The position numbers and the translations under genes are program-made. Shown here piece by piece: positions 8,264 through 17,322 of a stretch of 64,000 nucleotides of DNA (positions within the stretch are counted from its first letter, which is position 1; every line of letters begins with the position of its first letter). Below the pieces are notes generated by a model. It saw only the letters and a program-made list of their open reading frames with translations. It did no database searches and was not told the origin of the DNA. The stretch is from contig JAMPHH010000009.1 of NCBI GenBank assembly GCA_023663505.1, positions 1 through 64,000 on the forward strand. The letters are read 5' to 3'. Origin of the DNA: Muribaculum sp. GTDB lineage: Bacteria > Bacillota > Clostridia > Lachnospirales > Lachnospiraceae.

Positions 8264-9382
8264 ATGCTAATCATTCGCGCGGACGGAAATGCCAAAATAG
8301 GAGCGGGACATCTGATGCGATGCCTGACTATCGGGGAGGCGGCACGGGAGCTGAATCAGGAGGTATTATTTTTATGTGCGGACGAGGATTCTGCGCGGCT
8401 GGCGCGGAGTCATGGCTTTCGCGCAGGAGTGCTTCACACGGACTATCGGCAGATGGAGTCGGAGCTTGCCGTATGGGATTCATGGGTGCAGGGCGGCGGG
8501 AATACGATCCTCGTGGACAGCTATCATGTGACGGACGCGTATTTGACAGGTCTTAGGAAATATGGCACTGTGTATCTTATGGACGATATGCAGCGAAGGG
8601 CTTATCCCGTGGACGGGGTAATCAACTATAATCTATATGCGGATTCGGAGGTATATAGGAAAATATACGGGACAGACCCGTATATCCCGCAGAATAAGTT
8701 TGAAAATAAATTTTCAAACTCTTTATTGGAGGCAGTATCGCAGGCGGAAGCCTGCGATATGCAGGGGTATAATTATGACAAAGATGGCAGATTTTATCTC
8801 GGGAGCAGCTATGTACCCTTGCGGGAACAGTTTCGCGAGGTGGAGTATCATGTGCGGGAGTCCGTCTCGGACGTGTTGATTACGACGGGGGGCGCGGACG
8901 CGGACAATATCGCGGGCAGGCTCTTGGAGTGCATTGAGCGGCAGGAGATTACCTATCATGTATTGGTTGGGCGCTTTAGCCCGCATTTTGAGAGCTGGCA
9001 GGCGAGGGCGGAGGAGTCACCGCATATCCGAATCTATTTTGATCTGCAGGATATGGCGGGCTTGATGCAACGCTGTGATCTGGCGGTGAGCGCGGGAGGC
9101 AGCACATTGTATGAGCTGGCGGCGGTGGGCGTTCCCTTTATCTGCTTTTCCTATGCTGAGAATCAGGAGGTACTGGCTGAATATATGGGAGAGAAGGCAG
9201 TGGCGGGCTATGCGGGGGCATGGCATTTGGACAGGCTTGGCACGCTCGGGCGGCTGACGGCGCTTTTCTCTAAGCTGTGTGGGGACAGGGCATTGCGGGA
9301 GCAATATTCCAAGAGGGAGCGCGAGCTTATTGACGGTCAGGGGGCATATCGGCTTGCGGAGGTATTGTGCGGCTTGAGATAA
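8264..9382 (+). CDS. pseG: UDP-2,4-diacetamido-2,4,6-trideoxy-beta-L-altropyranose hydrolase
   Basis: 372 aa. It removes UDP from the PseH product to give the free sugar used by PseI. The fold is GT-B-like. The N-terminal GAGHLMRC (residues 13-20) carries the His of the family's active-site loop, and the C-terminal half has the nucleotide-binding pattern SAGGSTLYELAAVGVP. It follows pseI by 6 nt and is clearly co-transcribed with it. At 372 aa it is slightly longer than some homologues, with an extra stretch around residues 125-175. Confidence 0.9.
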   Translation: MLIIRADGNAKIGAGHLMRCLTIGEAARELNQEVLFLCADEDSARLARSHGFRAGVLHTDYRQMESELAVWDSWVQGGGNTILVDSYHVTDAYLTGLRKYGTVYLMDDMQRRAYPVDGVINYNLYADSEVYRKIYGTDPYIPQNKFENKFSNSLLEAVSQAEACDMQGYNYDKDGRFYLGSSYVPLREQFREVEYHVRESVSDVLITTGGADADNIAGRLLECIERQEITYHVLVGRFSPHFESWQARAEESPHIRIYFDLQDMAGLMQRCDLAVSAGGSTLYELAAVGVPFICFSYAENQEVLAEYMGEKAVAGYAGAWHLDRLGTLGRLTALFSKLCGDRALREQYSKRERELIDGQGAYRLAEVLCGLR

Positions 9383-9544
9383 AGGTGTTGACTGAAGCCA
9401 AGGTAAGAGAATTCGGTGACACAAGACCTGATGACATAAGGCAGAGTGCCGCATGGCTTGAGACGGGATTGTCGGGTGGTCTGTGACGAAACGGTTGAGT
9501 GTGCTGAGTGGTCGCGGATAGGATTGAGGAACGGAGAAAATGCT
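9383..9544 (+). other. Gap between pseG and the SGNH hydrolase gene
   Basis: About 160 nt. An in-frame ATG at 9446 would extend the next gene, but the extension reads as untypical Arg/Cys-rich sequence and lacks a ribosome binding site. No promoter or terminator is evident. Confidence 0.3.
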
Positions 9545-10405
9545 TTGAACAGTGCGAATATATTCATAAAAATATTCAGGAAAATCATATATATCGTGCC
9601 AGCCGTGTTGATATTTGCGCTGCTCCTTGTATTTACCTTCCCAAACAGGCAAAAAGGGCTGGCGCGGACGGAGTACCCCGTGGTCGTCCTTGGCGATAGT
9701 ATTATGGGACAGTGCAGAGATGAGACATCGGTGACGGCATTGTTGAGCGATATGCTGGAGAGACCTGTGTTTAACGGGGCGTTCGGAGGCACCTGCATGT
9801 CGCTTCAGGAGGACGGGACGTCATCTGACTATGCGACGGAGCTTCTCAATATGGTGAGTATATCCAAGGCGATTGCGGCCGATGATTTTGGTGTACAGCA
9901 GACGGTTCGCAGCAGGAGGGATATCTCGGATTATTATGTTGATGTGGTGGACGAGCTTGAGTGTGTTGATTTTCAGCAGGTGGAGATTTTGATTCTGGCT
10001 TTTGGACTCAATGATTATCATGCGGGGGTTCCTGTTGATAATCTGTCAGACCCCTTAGATGAATCGACCTATGGCGGCGCGCTCAGAAGCGTGTTGACCG
10101 CTCTGCGGCAAAATTATCCTGATATGAGGATTTTGTTGGTAACGCCCACCTACACATGGTATCGCTCCAACAAGCTGACCTGTGAGGAATATGACACGGG
10201 CTCGGTCTATTTGGAGGAGTATGTGGAGAAGGAGCTCGCTGTTGCGGCGGAGCTTCAGGTGGAAGCCGTTGACCTCTACCATGATGTCTATCCCCATACT
10301 GAGTGGGTGGATTGGAAGGTATACACGGAGGACGGTCTTCACCCCAACGAGGACGGAAGACGGCTGATCGCAGAACTTATAAGAAATCGGATAGAGGAAG
10401 ACTGA
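9545..10405 (+). CDS. Membrane-anchored SGNH/GDSL hydrolase
   Basis: 286 aa from a TTG start at 9545, chosen because GGAG at 9533-9536 lies 8 nt upstream and the protein then begins with a normal signal-anchor (hydrophobic residues about 13-32). The catalytic Ser is in VVLGDSIMGQ (block I, residues 48-56), and block V is DGLHPNEDG near the C-terminus. The N-in/C-out topology puts the hydrolase outside the membrane. Within a glycan operon its likely role is adding or removing an ester-linked group (for example O-acetyl) on the exported polymer. The next gene starts 3 nt after its stop. Confidence 0.8.
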   Translation: MNSANIFIKIFRKIIYIVPAVLIFALLLVFTFPNRQKGLARTEYPVVVLGDSIMGQCRDETSVTALLSDMLERPVFNGAFGGTCMSLQEDGTSSDYATELLNMVSISKAIAADDFGVQQTVRSRRDISDYYVDVVDELECVDFQQVEILILAFGLNDYHAGVPVDNLSDPLDESTYGGALRSVLTALRQNYPDMRILLVTPTYTWYRSNKLTCEEYDTGSVYLEEYVEKELAVAAELQVEAVDLYHDVYPHTEWVDWKVYTEDGLHPNEDGRRLIAELIRNRIEED

Positions 10406-10407
10406 GC

Positions 10408-11958
10408 ATGGCAGAGAGTAGGACACCGACGCAGATGCTGGAGCATCTGGCGCGAACGATCAAAAAAGAATACAAAACCGCGTTTTGGGCGGCATTTATC
10501 ATAGGGCTTCTTGTGCATATGCCTGTGCTTCTGTCTGATATTCCCAATCATGACGGGCTTGGGAGCATGTATTTTGACCAGAATATGATCACCTCCGGCA
10601 GATGGTTTCTCACGGTTGCCTGTGGATTGTCCTCCTATTTTACCATACCATGGGTGATAGGGCTTCTGGGGCTGCTATATCTGTCGCTTGCGGCGGCGGC
10701 TCTGGTGGCAGTCCTGGAGCTTAAGGATAGGGTGTCTATTGTGCTGGTCAGTGGGCTGCTGGTAAGCTTTCCCGCACTTGCGTCCACCTTTGCGTATGTC
10801 TTTACACTGGACGGATATATGCTGGGACTGCTTTTGGCGGTGTTATCCGTGCTTTGTACCAAGAGACGCAGTAACGGATTCTGGCTAGGGGCGGTGTGTC
10901 TGGCGTTCAGCATGGGCATTTATCAGGCGTATCTTCCTTTTGCCGTCCTTTTGTGTATCTATGAGATTGCGGTGATATTTATGGAGCATGGGAAGACAGG
11001 CGATAAAATCCGCGAGGCATTGCGTTATCTGTACATGGGAGTGGCGGGTATGGCGCTGTATTATGTGATATTGCGGATATTGCTTTTGGTGCAGGGGAAG
11101 GAGCTTGCCTCTTATCAGGGGATTGACGGCATGGCGGGCGGCTTCAGGCTCTCCTCCATCGCGCAGATGTACCGAGATTTTGTAAGCTTTAGCTTTAAGG
11201 GGAATGTGATTTTCAACAATTTTTATTCCGCTTTTGCCTGTGCAGCACTGGCGTTGCTCGTAATCTGGACGATATTTCGCCTGTGTCTGCAAAGAAAATG
11301 GTGGAAGAATTTGGGATTTTTCGTTATAATAGCATTATTGATTCTTGTGCTGCCCTTGGCGACCAATATTATTTTACTGATTTCGCCGAATGTGACGTAT
11401 CATTTGCTGATGCGGTATCAGTGGGTGTTATACCTGATTCTGATGGTCGCGTTCGCGGACAGGTATCAGGCAGGGGCGAAGGCGGGCTGTATGCTCCAAT
11501 GGGGAGTGACGCTTGCGGCGGCAGTGCTGGTCTTTAATTATGCCGTGACGGATAATATCGGGTATTCCAATCTGCATAAGCGTTATGAGAAAACCTATGC
11601 CTATTGCGCGAGACTGCTTGACAGAATCGAGCAGACAGAAGGGTATTATCAGGGAATACCGATCGCCATGGTGGGGGTGGTGGGCTACAATCCCTATCCG
11701 GTGACGGATATCACACTGCCCGTGACCTCTAATATGATTGGGTTAAACGGGGATACCCTGTTGTATACAGGTGAGAATTATCAGGTGTTTATACAGAATT
11801 ATCTGGGAGCGACGCTGAACATCATGAGTCCCGAGGAGATGGAGGAGATCTATTTTTCTGAGGAATATATTCAGATGGAGAGCTTTCCTGCCAAGTCCTC
11901 CGTGAAGGTGGTGGACGGGATCATGTATGTAAAGACAGAGAATGTGGGGAGAGATTGA
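10408..11958 (+). CDS. GtrII-like glucosyltransferase, multi-pass membrane protein
   Basis: 516 aa with about 10-12 hydrophobic segments. The start ATG 10408 follows GAGGAAG and lies 3 nt after the previous stop. The segment HMPVLLSDIPNHDGLG and the overall layout match GtrII/GtrV-type glucosyltransferase domains, which transfer a sugar from undecaprenyl phosphate to a surface glycan outside the membrane. The extracytoplasmic C-terminal region (residues about 410-510) is soluble. It is directly followed by a GtrB-like gene, the partner enzyme of such systems. The transferred sugar is not determined. Confidence 0.75.
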   Translation: MAESRTPTQMLEHLARTIKKEYKTAFWAAFIIGLLVHMPVLLSDIPNHDGLGSMYFDQNMITSGRWFLTVACGLSSYFTIPWVIGLLGLLYLSLAAAALVAVLELKDRVSIVLVSGLLVSFPALASTFAYVFTLDGYMLGLLLAVLSVLCTKRRSNGFWLGAVCLAFSMGIYQAYLPFAVLLCIYEIAVIFMEHGKTGDKIREALRYLYMGVAGMALYYVILRILLLVQGKELASYQGIDGMAGGFRLSSIAQMYRDFVSFSFKGNVIFNNFYSAFACAALALLVIWTIFRLCLQRKWWKNLGFFVIIALLILVLPLATNIILLISPNVTYHLLMRYQWVLYLILMVAFADRYQAGAKAGCMLQWGVTLAAAVLVFNYAVTDNIGYSNLHKRYEKTYAYCARLLDRIEQTEGYYQGIPIAMVGVVGYNPYPVTDITLPVTSNMIGLNGDTLLYTGENYQVFIQNYLGATLNIMSPEEMEEIYFSEEYIQMESFPAKSSVKVVDGIMYVKTENVGRD

Positions 11959-11961
11959 CAG

Positions 11962-12897
11962 ATGCCCTTGTTATCAATTGTTCTACCGGCTTATAATGAA
12001 GAACAGAATATTGCGAACACTGCGAGGGTCTTGTCTGCTCTCATGGAGGAGCAGGGAATCGACTATGAGCTGGTGTTTATCAGTGACGGCTCCATAGATG
12101 GGACCTATGAGGAGATTGAGAAGGCGGCAAAGGACAATGTGCATGTCAGGGGCGCTCAGTTTTCCAGAAATTTTGGCAAGGAGGCGGCGATCTTCGCGGG
12201 ACTGCAGTTGTCCACTGGGGATGCCGTGGTGGTGATGGATTGCGATCTGCAGCACCCTCCGCAGGCGATTGTGCAGATGTGGGAGAAATGGCAAAACGGC
12301 GCGGAGATTGTGGAGGGTATCAAGGCTGACCGCGGGAAGGAGAGCTTGGGCTATAAGCTTTCGGCGGGGCTTTTTTACAAGGTCATGAGCAAGCTGATCA
12401 AGATTGATATGAACGCTTCGTCGGATTTCAAGCTCTTGGACCGCAAGGTGGTGGACGTGCTGCTGCGGCTTCCCGAGCGCAATACGTTCTTTCGCGCGCT
12501 CACGTTCTGGGCGGGCTTTCGGACGGAGACGGTGGAGTACAAAGTGCAGGAGCGGCAGTTTGGCGTGAGCAAATGGTCTTTTTGGAGCCTGATGAGATAC
12601 GCCGTCACCAACGCCACATCATTCAGCACACTGCCCTTACAGCTTGTGACAGTGATGGGCATGGTGTCAATCTTCGGAAGCGTTATCTTGTTCATACAGA
12701 CATTGGTAAGGTATTTTATGGGCAACTCGGTGGAAGGCTTTACCACGGTGATCCTGTTGATTTTGATCATCGGCGGTTTTATCATGCTGAGCCTTGGCGT
12801 GATCGGTCATTATATCGCCAGAATCTATGAGGAGGTCAAGGGAAGACCAAAGTATATCATCAGCCGGACAACAGGGAAAGGAAAAGATTATGATTAA
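11962..12897 (+). CDS. GT2 polyprenyl-phosphate glycosyltransferase, GtrB-like
   Basis: 311 aa. The cytoplasmic GT2 domain (residues 1-220) has LPAYNEEQNI at the start and the acidic motif VVMDCDLQHPP, typical of dolichol/undecaprenyl-phosphate hexose synthases. Two C-terminal transmembrane helices (residues about 225-285) complete the GtrB layout. It makes undecaprenyl-phosphate-linked sugar from a UDP-sugar for the neighbouring GtrII-like enzyme. No GtrA flippase gene is seen in the window. It lies 3 nt after the GtrII-like gene and overlaps the next gene by 8 nt. Confidence 0.88.
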   Translation: MPLLSIVLPAYNEEQNIANTARVLSALMEEQGIDYELVFISDGSIDGTYEEIEKAAKDNVHVRGAQFSRNFGKEAAIFAGLQLSTGDAVVVMDCDLQHPPQAIVQMWEKWQNGAEIVEGIKADRGKESLGYKLSAGLFYKVMSKLIKIDMNASSDFKLLDRKVVDVLLRLPERNTFFRALTFWAGFRTETVEYKVQERQFGVSKWSFWSLMRYAVTNATSFSTLPLQLVTVMGMVSIFGSVILFIQTLVRYFMGNSVEGFTTVILLILIIGGFIMLSLGVIGHYIARIYEEVKGRPKYIISRTTGKGKDYD

Positions 12898-14017
12898 TTT
12901 TAACGTACCGCCTTATGTGGAGACGGCGGCGGGATATATTCAGGAGTGTGTGGTCAATCAGAAGATTTGCGGGGACGGGACGTACACTAAGAAGTGCAGT
13001 GAGTGGATAGAGGAGCGCACGGGCACGGCGAAATGCCTGCTCACCACCTCCTGCACCCATGCCACGGAGATGGCTGCGCTGTTGACTCAGGTGGGAGCGG
13101 GGGACGAGGTGATCATGCCCGCGTATACCTTTGTGTCCACGGCGAATGCCTTCGTGCTCAGGGGAGCGACTCCGGTGTTCGTGGATATCCGTCCTGATAC
13201 CATGAATATCGACGAGACGAAGATCGAGGCGGCGATCACGGAGCGGACTAAGGGAATCGTGCCCGTACATTACGCGGGGGTTGCCTGCGAGATGGATACC
13301 ATCATGGATATCGCCAAGAGACGCGGACTTTGGGTGGTGGAGGACGCGGCTCAGGGCATCATGGCTTCCTACAAGGGGCGTGCGTTGGGCACCTTGGGGG
13401 ATTACGGCTGCTTTAGCTTTCATGAAACCAAGAATTACAGCATGGGAGAGGGCGGCGCGCTGCTGATACGCAATGCGGAGAATGTGGAAAATGCGGAGAT
13501 CTTTCGGGAGAAGGGAACGGATCGCAGTAAGTATTACCGCGGACAGGTTGACAAATATAGGTGGATGAACTTTGGTTCCTCATATCTGCCAAGTGATATG
13601 AACGCCGCCTATCTGTATGCGCAGTTGGAGATAGCGGACGAGATCAACGAGGCAAGGCTTAGGGCGTGGAGCCGCTATTATGAGCGGCTGGAGGGCTTGG
13701 CTGCGGCGGGAAAGCTGGAGCTTCCCACGGTGCCTGAGGGCTGTGTCCACAATGCGCATATGTTTTACATTAAGGCGAAGGATATCAGGGAGCGGACGGC
13801 GTTGATCAATCATATGAAGGAGAACGGGGTGCTTGTGGTGTTCCATTATGTTCCGCTGCACACGGCTCCGGCGGGAGAAAGGTTCGGACGCTTTCACGGG
13901 GAGGATGTGTATACCACGAGGGAGAGTGAGCGTCTGGCGAGGCTTCCAATGTATTATGGCTTGACCTTGGAGCAGGTGGATTATATCTGTGACAAGGTTG
14001 TGGAATTTTATAGCTGA
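12890..14017 (+). CDS. WecE-like sugar aminotransferase (DegT/DnrJ/EryC1/StrS)
   Basis: 375 aa from ATG 12890, which overlaps the GtrB-like stop by 8 nt. It is a PLP-dependent sugar aminotransferase: Asp in VVEDAAQG and the Schiff-base Lys in FHETKNYSMGEGG. N-terminus, length and this motif match WecE/RffA, which makes dTDP-4-amino-4,6-dideoxy-D-galactose from the dTDP-4-keto-6-deoxy sugar. The required dTDP-glucose genes (rmlA/rmlB) are not in the window. It is distinct from PseC at 52168, whose lysine motif is FHPVKTVTSGEGG. Confidence 0.85.
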   Translation: MINFNVPPYVETAAGYIQECVVNQKICGDGTYTKKCSEWIEERTGTAKCLLTTSCTHATEMAALLTQVGAGDEVIMPAYTFVSTANAFVLRGATPVFVDIRPDTMNIDETKIEAAITERTKGIVPVHYAGVACEMDTIMDIAKRRGLWVVEDAAQGIMASYKGRALGTLGDYGCFSFHETKNYSMGEGGALLIRNAENVENAEIFREKGTDRSKYYRGQVDKYRWMNFGSSYLPSDMNAAYLYAQLEIADEINEARLRAWSRYYERLEGLAAAGKLELPTVPEGCVHNAHMFYIKAKDIRERTALINHMKENGVLVVFHYVPLHTAPAGERFGRFHGEDVYTTRESERLARLPMYYGLTLEQVDYICDKVVEFYS

Positions 14018-14026
14018 GGAGTGTTT

Positions 14027-15235
14027 ATGCGGGATTTTCTGGAGCGCTGTACCGCGGTTGTCCGCGGGGTATTATTCATAGGCTTCGGCATTCAGATCGT
14101 GTTGGGAATCCTCTGGATGTGCAATGCTTTTGTCGGGTGGGACAGCCTTGGCGAAGGCATTGTTTGCGTGATGGAAATGGCTCTCTTGGGCGGGGCGGTC
14201 GCATTTGTGTTACCTCGGGGGCAGGGCTTTTTAAGGGGACTTTTCAGGGTGCTTTGCGTGCTTACATTTCCCATGGTAATGCAATGTCTGATGGAGCCGG
14301 ACGCGCGGGTGCTCGTCTCGGCGCTTCTCCTGCTGCAGACGGGAGCCGTCATGAGAGCGGTGAAGAGTCAGACGGACAGGGAATTTGGAAGCTATTGGGG
14401 AATTTCGTTATGTGCGTGGGTGGCAGCAGGGCTGATCAGGGGAGAATATCTGCTTTTTGGAATGGTGCCTGCGGTGGTTGGTCTTGTCTGCATCGGACGC
14501 TCGAAGGGGAAAAAGCTAAGGACACATGTTGCCTTGGTGTTGGCGACGGCGGGCATTATCTTTGGCGTCGGGAGCTTTTATCAGGAGCGTGTTCAGCTTA
14601 TGTCCTGTATGGTGAGCCGTATCAGTTGGACTACGCTCTATGACAGCTATGAGCAAATGCCATATGATAAGAATCTGCGCATCAAGTATGAGATGTTGGT
14701 AGAAAGCAGCTATGAAGTCACGGGTATAGAGGAGGTACTGATTCCTTATCTGGAACACAGAAAAAACAGGGTAGAGCTTCTGTGTAAGCTGATGGCGACC
14801 TCATGGCAGAACAATAAAAAGCGCATTCTCAAGGAGATCGCGTGGGACATGGCGGGGTATACCGCGGCTCCCATGATACTGCCCCTGCAGCTTCAGGGCA
14901 GAGCTTATGATTCCTATTCAGGGCTCAATTACAGGCAGCTCCTGCTGCCTGCACCGAGGCTGGGAAAGCTGTATATGGATTATGGCTGTTGGTGGTTTGT
15001 GCTTGCATTGATACTTCGCGCGGCGATGGGGCTGATGGCAAGAAGACGCCTTGACGGGGCGGCGTTTATGGCGTGGACGCTCACTGCACTTATTATGGCT
15101 TGTGCGTATACCATGAGCGGCGCGGGAAAGATGGATTATAAGAATACTTTGTTTATCCTCTGCGGCTGGCTTGTGTGGGTCGGCGGTGTGATGGGGACAG
15201 GCAGGATTGGGAGGGAGTCTGATGAAGATGCGTAG
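14027..15235 (+). CDS. Uncharacterised multi-pass membrane protein
   Basis: 402 aa from ATG 14027 (GAGGAG 14016-14021 upstream; a GTG at 14021 is part of that ribosome binding site). I see about 8-9 hydrophobic helices with one soluble loop at residues about 195-290. No motif I can name. Its place within the glycan operon, and the pattern of helices plus one external domain, suggest a GT-C-type transferase or polymer-export helper. The end overlaps the next gene by 14 nt, so the two are coupled. Confidence 0.6.
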   Translation: MRDFLERCTAVVRGVLFIGFGIQIVLGILWMCNAFVGWDSLGEGIVCVMEMALLGGAVAFVLPRGQGFLRGLFRVLCVLTFPMVMQCLMEPDARVLVSALLLLQTGAVMRAVKSQTDREFGSYWGISLCAWVAAGLIRGEYLLFGMVPAVVGLVCIGRSKGKKLRTHVALVLATAGIIFGVGSFYQERVQLMSCMVSRISWTTLYDSYEQMPYDKNLRIKYEMLVESSYEVTGIEEVLIPYLEHRKNRVELLCKLMATSWQNNKKRILKEIAWDMAGYTAAPMILPLQLQGRAYDSYSGLNYRQLLLPAPRLGKLYMDYGCWWFVLALILRAAMGLMARRRLDGAAFMAWTLTALIMACAYTMSGAGKMDYKNTLFILCGWLVWVGGVMGTGRIGRESDEDA

Positions 15236-17081
15236 ATTCCTTTTCGCGGCGGGAATAGTGGCTGTTCTCTTATTGCTGGCGCCCGGGTGGATATTGGGGG
15301 AACAGGCTGTGTTTACCTATCATGACCAACTGGACGGGGAGTTGATCGCCTATGTTTTGCAGGCAAAGCATTTGGGAGCGGGTGAGACGATTCCTGAGTT
15401 TATGGACGGGGCTTCGGGGACGGCTCTGACGCCGCCTGCCCCGGCATGTGTGCTGCTATTTCGCGTGTGCAGTCCCTTGGCGGCATTGTTTATCATGCAA
15501 TTCGCAGGGAGTTTGGTCGGATATATCGGCATGTTTCTCTTGGCTGACGAGGTCACGGGCAGCGCTCCCGCATCGTTGATAGCGGGCGTATTGTATGCAT
15601 TTCTGCCATTTCTGCCGGTGTATGGGCTGTCCCAGCTTGGACTGCCCTTGCTTGTATGGTTTGCGCTTGGGGTGCAGAGGGGCAGGAGAGGACTGCCCGC
15701 TTTGGTGTATGGTATCTTCTATGCACTGAATTCTTCGTTGGTGTTGGTGGGCTTTGCCGTGCTGCTCGTGCTTGGCGTGTGGTGCCTGCTGCCAAAGGCG
15801 GTATATCTGCCTTATACGGCGGATATGGAGGATGCGGAGAACGGCGGCAGACAGACAGGTCATAAAGGCGCAGCGGCAATGGCTGCAGCTATTGCTGAGA
15901 CAAATGCTGCGCAGAATGCCGTGGCGAACTCTGCGGATAGTGCTTCCACTCGGAGGAACAGGTTGAATATGCTCGGGCTGTGGGCGGGGCTGTTCTTGAC
16001 CTATATTATGACAAACATGTCATTAATCGTTCAGATATTGGGCGTAAATGGTGGGAGTGTCTCCCACAAGACGGAGTATGTGTTGACGGGGGAGGGGTTT
16101 CTAGCGGGCTGGTGGAACGCCTTTCTACACAATGGGCAGCACAGCGAGGATTATCATATATGGTTTATCGGCTTGGTGATATTGGCTGTGTGTGTCGGCT
16201 TTCTGTATGCCCGATTCTCGTCAGGAAGCTCAAGGCTTTTGAAGGTCATGGGGATTGGGCTCGGGTGTATCGTGAGTTTGACGGGCTTAAGCGCTGCTTG
16301 GAATAGCAGCGTCGGCGTGATGCTCCGCGGTCGGCTCGGGGCGTTGGGCGCGTTTCAGTTGGACAGGCTGCTGTGGCTCTGCCCCTGTGTGTGGTATCTG
16401 CTGTTGGCATGCTGTGTGGCATGGGTGCTTGAGCTTGCAGGAACCTCCAAGCGGACTGTGCGTCTGGCGGGGGGGATAGGCTGTGTGCTGTTGGCGGTGG
16501 CAATGGGCGTCACGGGTCTGCAGATCATGAAGAATAGTGATGTCAAATCCAATCTGCAAAGGCTCCGCAGCGCGGAATACCCTGCGATGAGTTACAGTGA
16601 TTATTATGCGATTGGCGTGTTGGAGCAGGTGCGGGAGTATCTGCGGGCTGAGGAAGGGCTTACGCAGGAGGAGTACCGTGTGGTGAGTCTGGGGATTGAC
16701 CCCGCGGCGGCGCTGTATCATGGCTTTTATTGTCTGGACGGGTATTCTAACAACTATTCGTTGGACTATAAGCACAGCTTTCGCAGGGTGATCGCACCCG
16801 CGCTTGACAAGAGCGATTATCTGCGGGAGTATTATGACAATTGGGGCAACCGCTGTTATCTCTTTGGCACGGAGAGTCCCGGGTATTATACGATAGAAAA
16901 GGGCGGGTTCTATTTTCAGCACTTGGAGATAGATGTGGAAGCCCTGCGGGAGCTGGGAGGGGACTATCTGCTCTCCGCCGCCTATATCGCCAACAGCGAG
17001 GAGCTGGGGCTTGTGCTTCTGCGCGAGGAGCCCTTTGAGACGGAGGGGAGCTACTACCGCATATATTTGTATGCCGTCTAA
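15222..17081 (+). CDS. Multi-pass membrane protein, DUF6044/YkoS-like
   Basis: 619 aa from ATG 15222 (GGGAGGGA 6 nt upstream). The first helix is followed by FTYHDQLDGELIAYVL and then about 11 more helices. A C-terminal extracytoplasmic domain (residues about 440-619) contains HGFYCLDGYSNNYSLDYKH. The layout resembles YkoS/DUF6044 proteins and more distantly YfhO, which assist glycan transfer outside the membrane; I assign this with moderate confidence. Oddity: residues about 205-245 are an Ala/Asn-rich low-complexity insertion in a loop between helices, absent from what I know of the family. Confidence 0.6.
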   Translation: MKMRRFLFAAGIVAVLLLLAPGWILGEQAVFTYHDQLDGELIAYVLQAKHLGAGETIPEFMDGASGTALTPPAPACVLLFRVCSPLAALFIMQFAGSLVGYIGMFLLADEVTGSAPASLIAGVLYAFLPFLPVYGLSQLGLPLLVWFALGVQRGRRGLPALVYGIFYALNSSLVLVGFAVLLVLGVWCLLPKAVYLPYTADMEDAENGGRQTGHKGAAAMAAAIAETNAAQNAVANSADSASTRRNRLNMLGLWAGLFLTYIMTNMSLIVQILGVNGGSVSHKTEYVLTGEGFLAGWWNAFLHNGQHSEDYHIWFIGLVILAVCVGFLYARFSSGSSRLLKVMGIGLGCIVSLTGLSAAWNSSVGVMLRGRLGALGAFQLDRLLWLCPCVWYLLLACCVAWVLELAGTSKRTVRLAGGIGCVLLAVAMGVTGLQIMKNSDVKSNLQRLRSAEYPAMSYSDYYAIGVLEQVREYLRAEEGLTQEEYRVVSLGIDPAAALYHGFYCLDGYSNNYSLDYKHSFRRVIAPALDKSDYLREYYDNWGNRCYLFGTESPGYYTIEKGGFYFQHLEIDVEALRELGGDYLLSAAYIANSEELGLVLLREEPFETEGSYYRIYLYAV

Positions 17082-17149
17082 GAAACTACAAAAAATTTTG
17101 AACAACTCAGAGTCAACAACCACGTTGCAGAGCACAAGCATTCATAGAA

Positions 17150-17300
17150 TGTTTTGGTATGTGATCCTCGCGGCATTCGCAAATCCAAATTTATTGCATT
17201 TGTGCTCATATAAACATTGGCACAAGATCAACTGCGTTAACAAAGTCAACTTCGTTAACAAAGTCAACTTCGTTGACTTGCTCACTGCTGGCGGGAATCA
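17150..17300 (-). repeat. Dispersed repeat R1, copy in reverse orientation
   Basis: Read on the minus strand this matches the copies at 28318, 32125 and 55870. It has GAGCAA, then several units of AACGAAGTTGACTTTGTT, then TGTGCC...ATGAGCACAAAT...GGATTTGCGAATGCCGC. Each unit contains the dyad AAGTCAAC-GAA-GTTGACTT. This copy has about three tandem units and fills most of the 241-nt gap before the GT39-like gene. It carries no coding sequence. Confidence 0.75.
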
Positions 17301-17322
17301 TGAAATTAGGGGTTGGGTTTAC

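Noticed and set aside
16933..17322. Longer start for the GT39-like gene
   Set aside because: The extra part overlaps the preceding gene and repeat R1, and lacks a membrane or signal pattern; ATG 17323 starts directly before the first helix.
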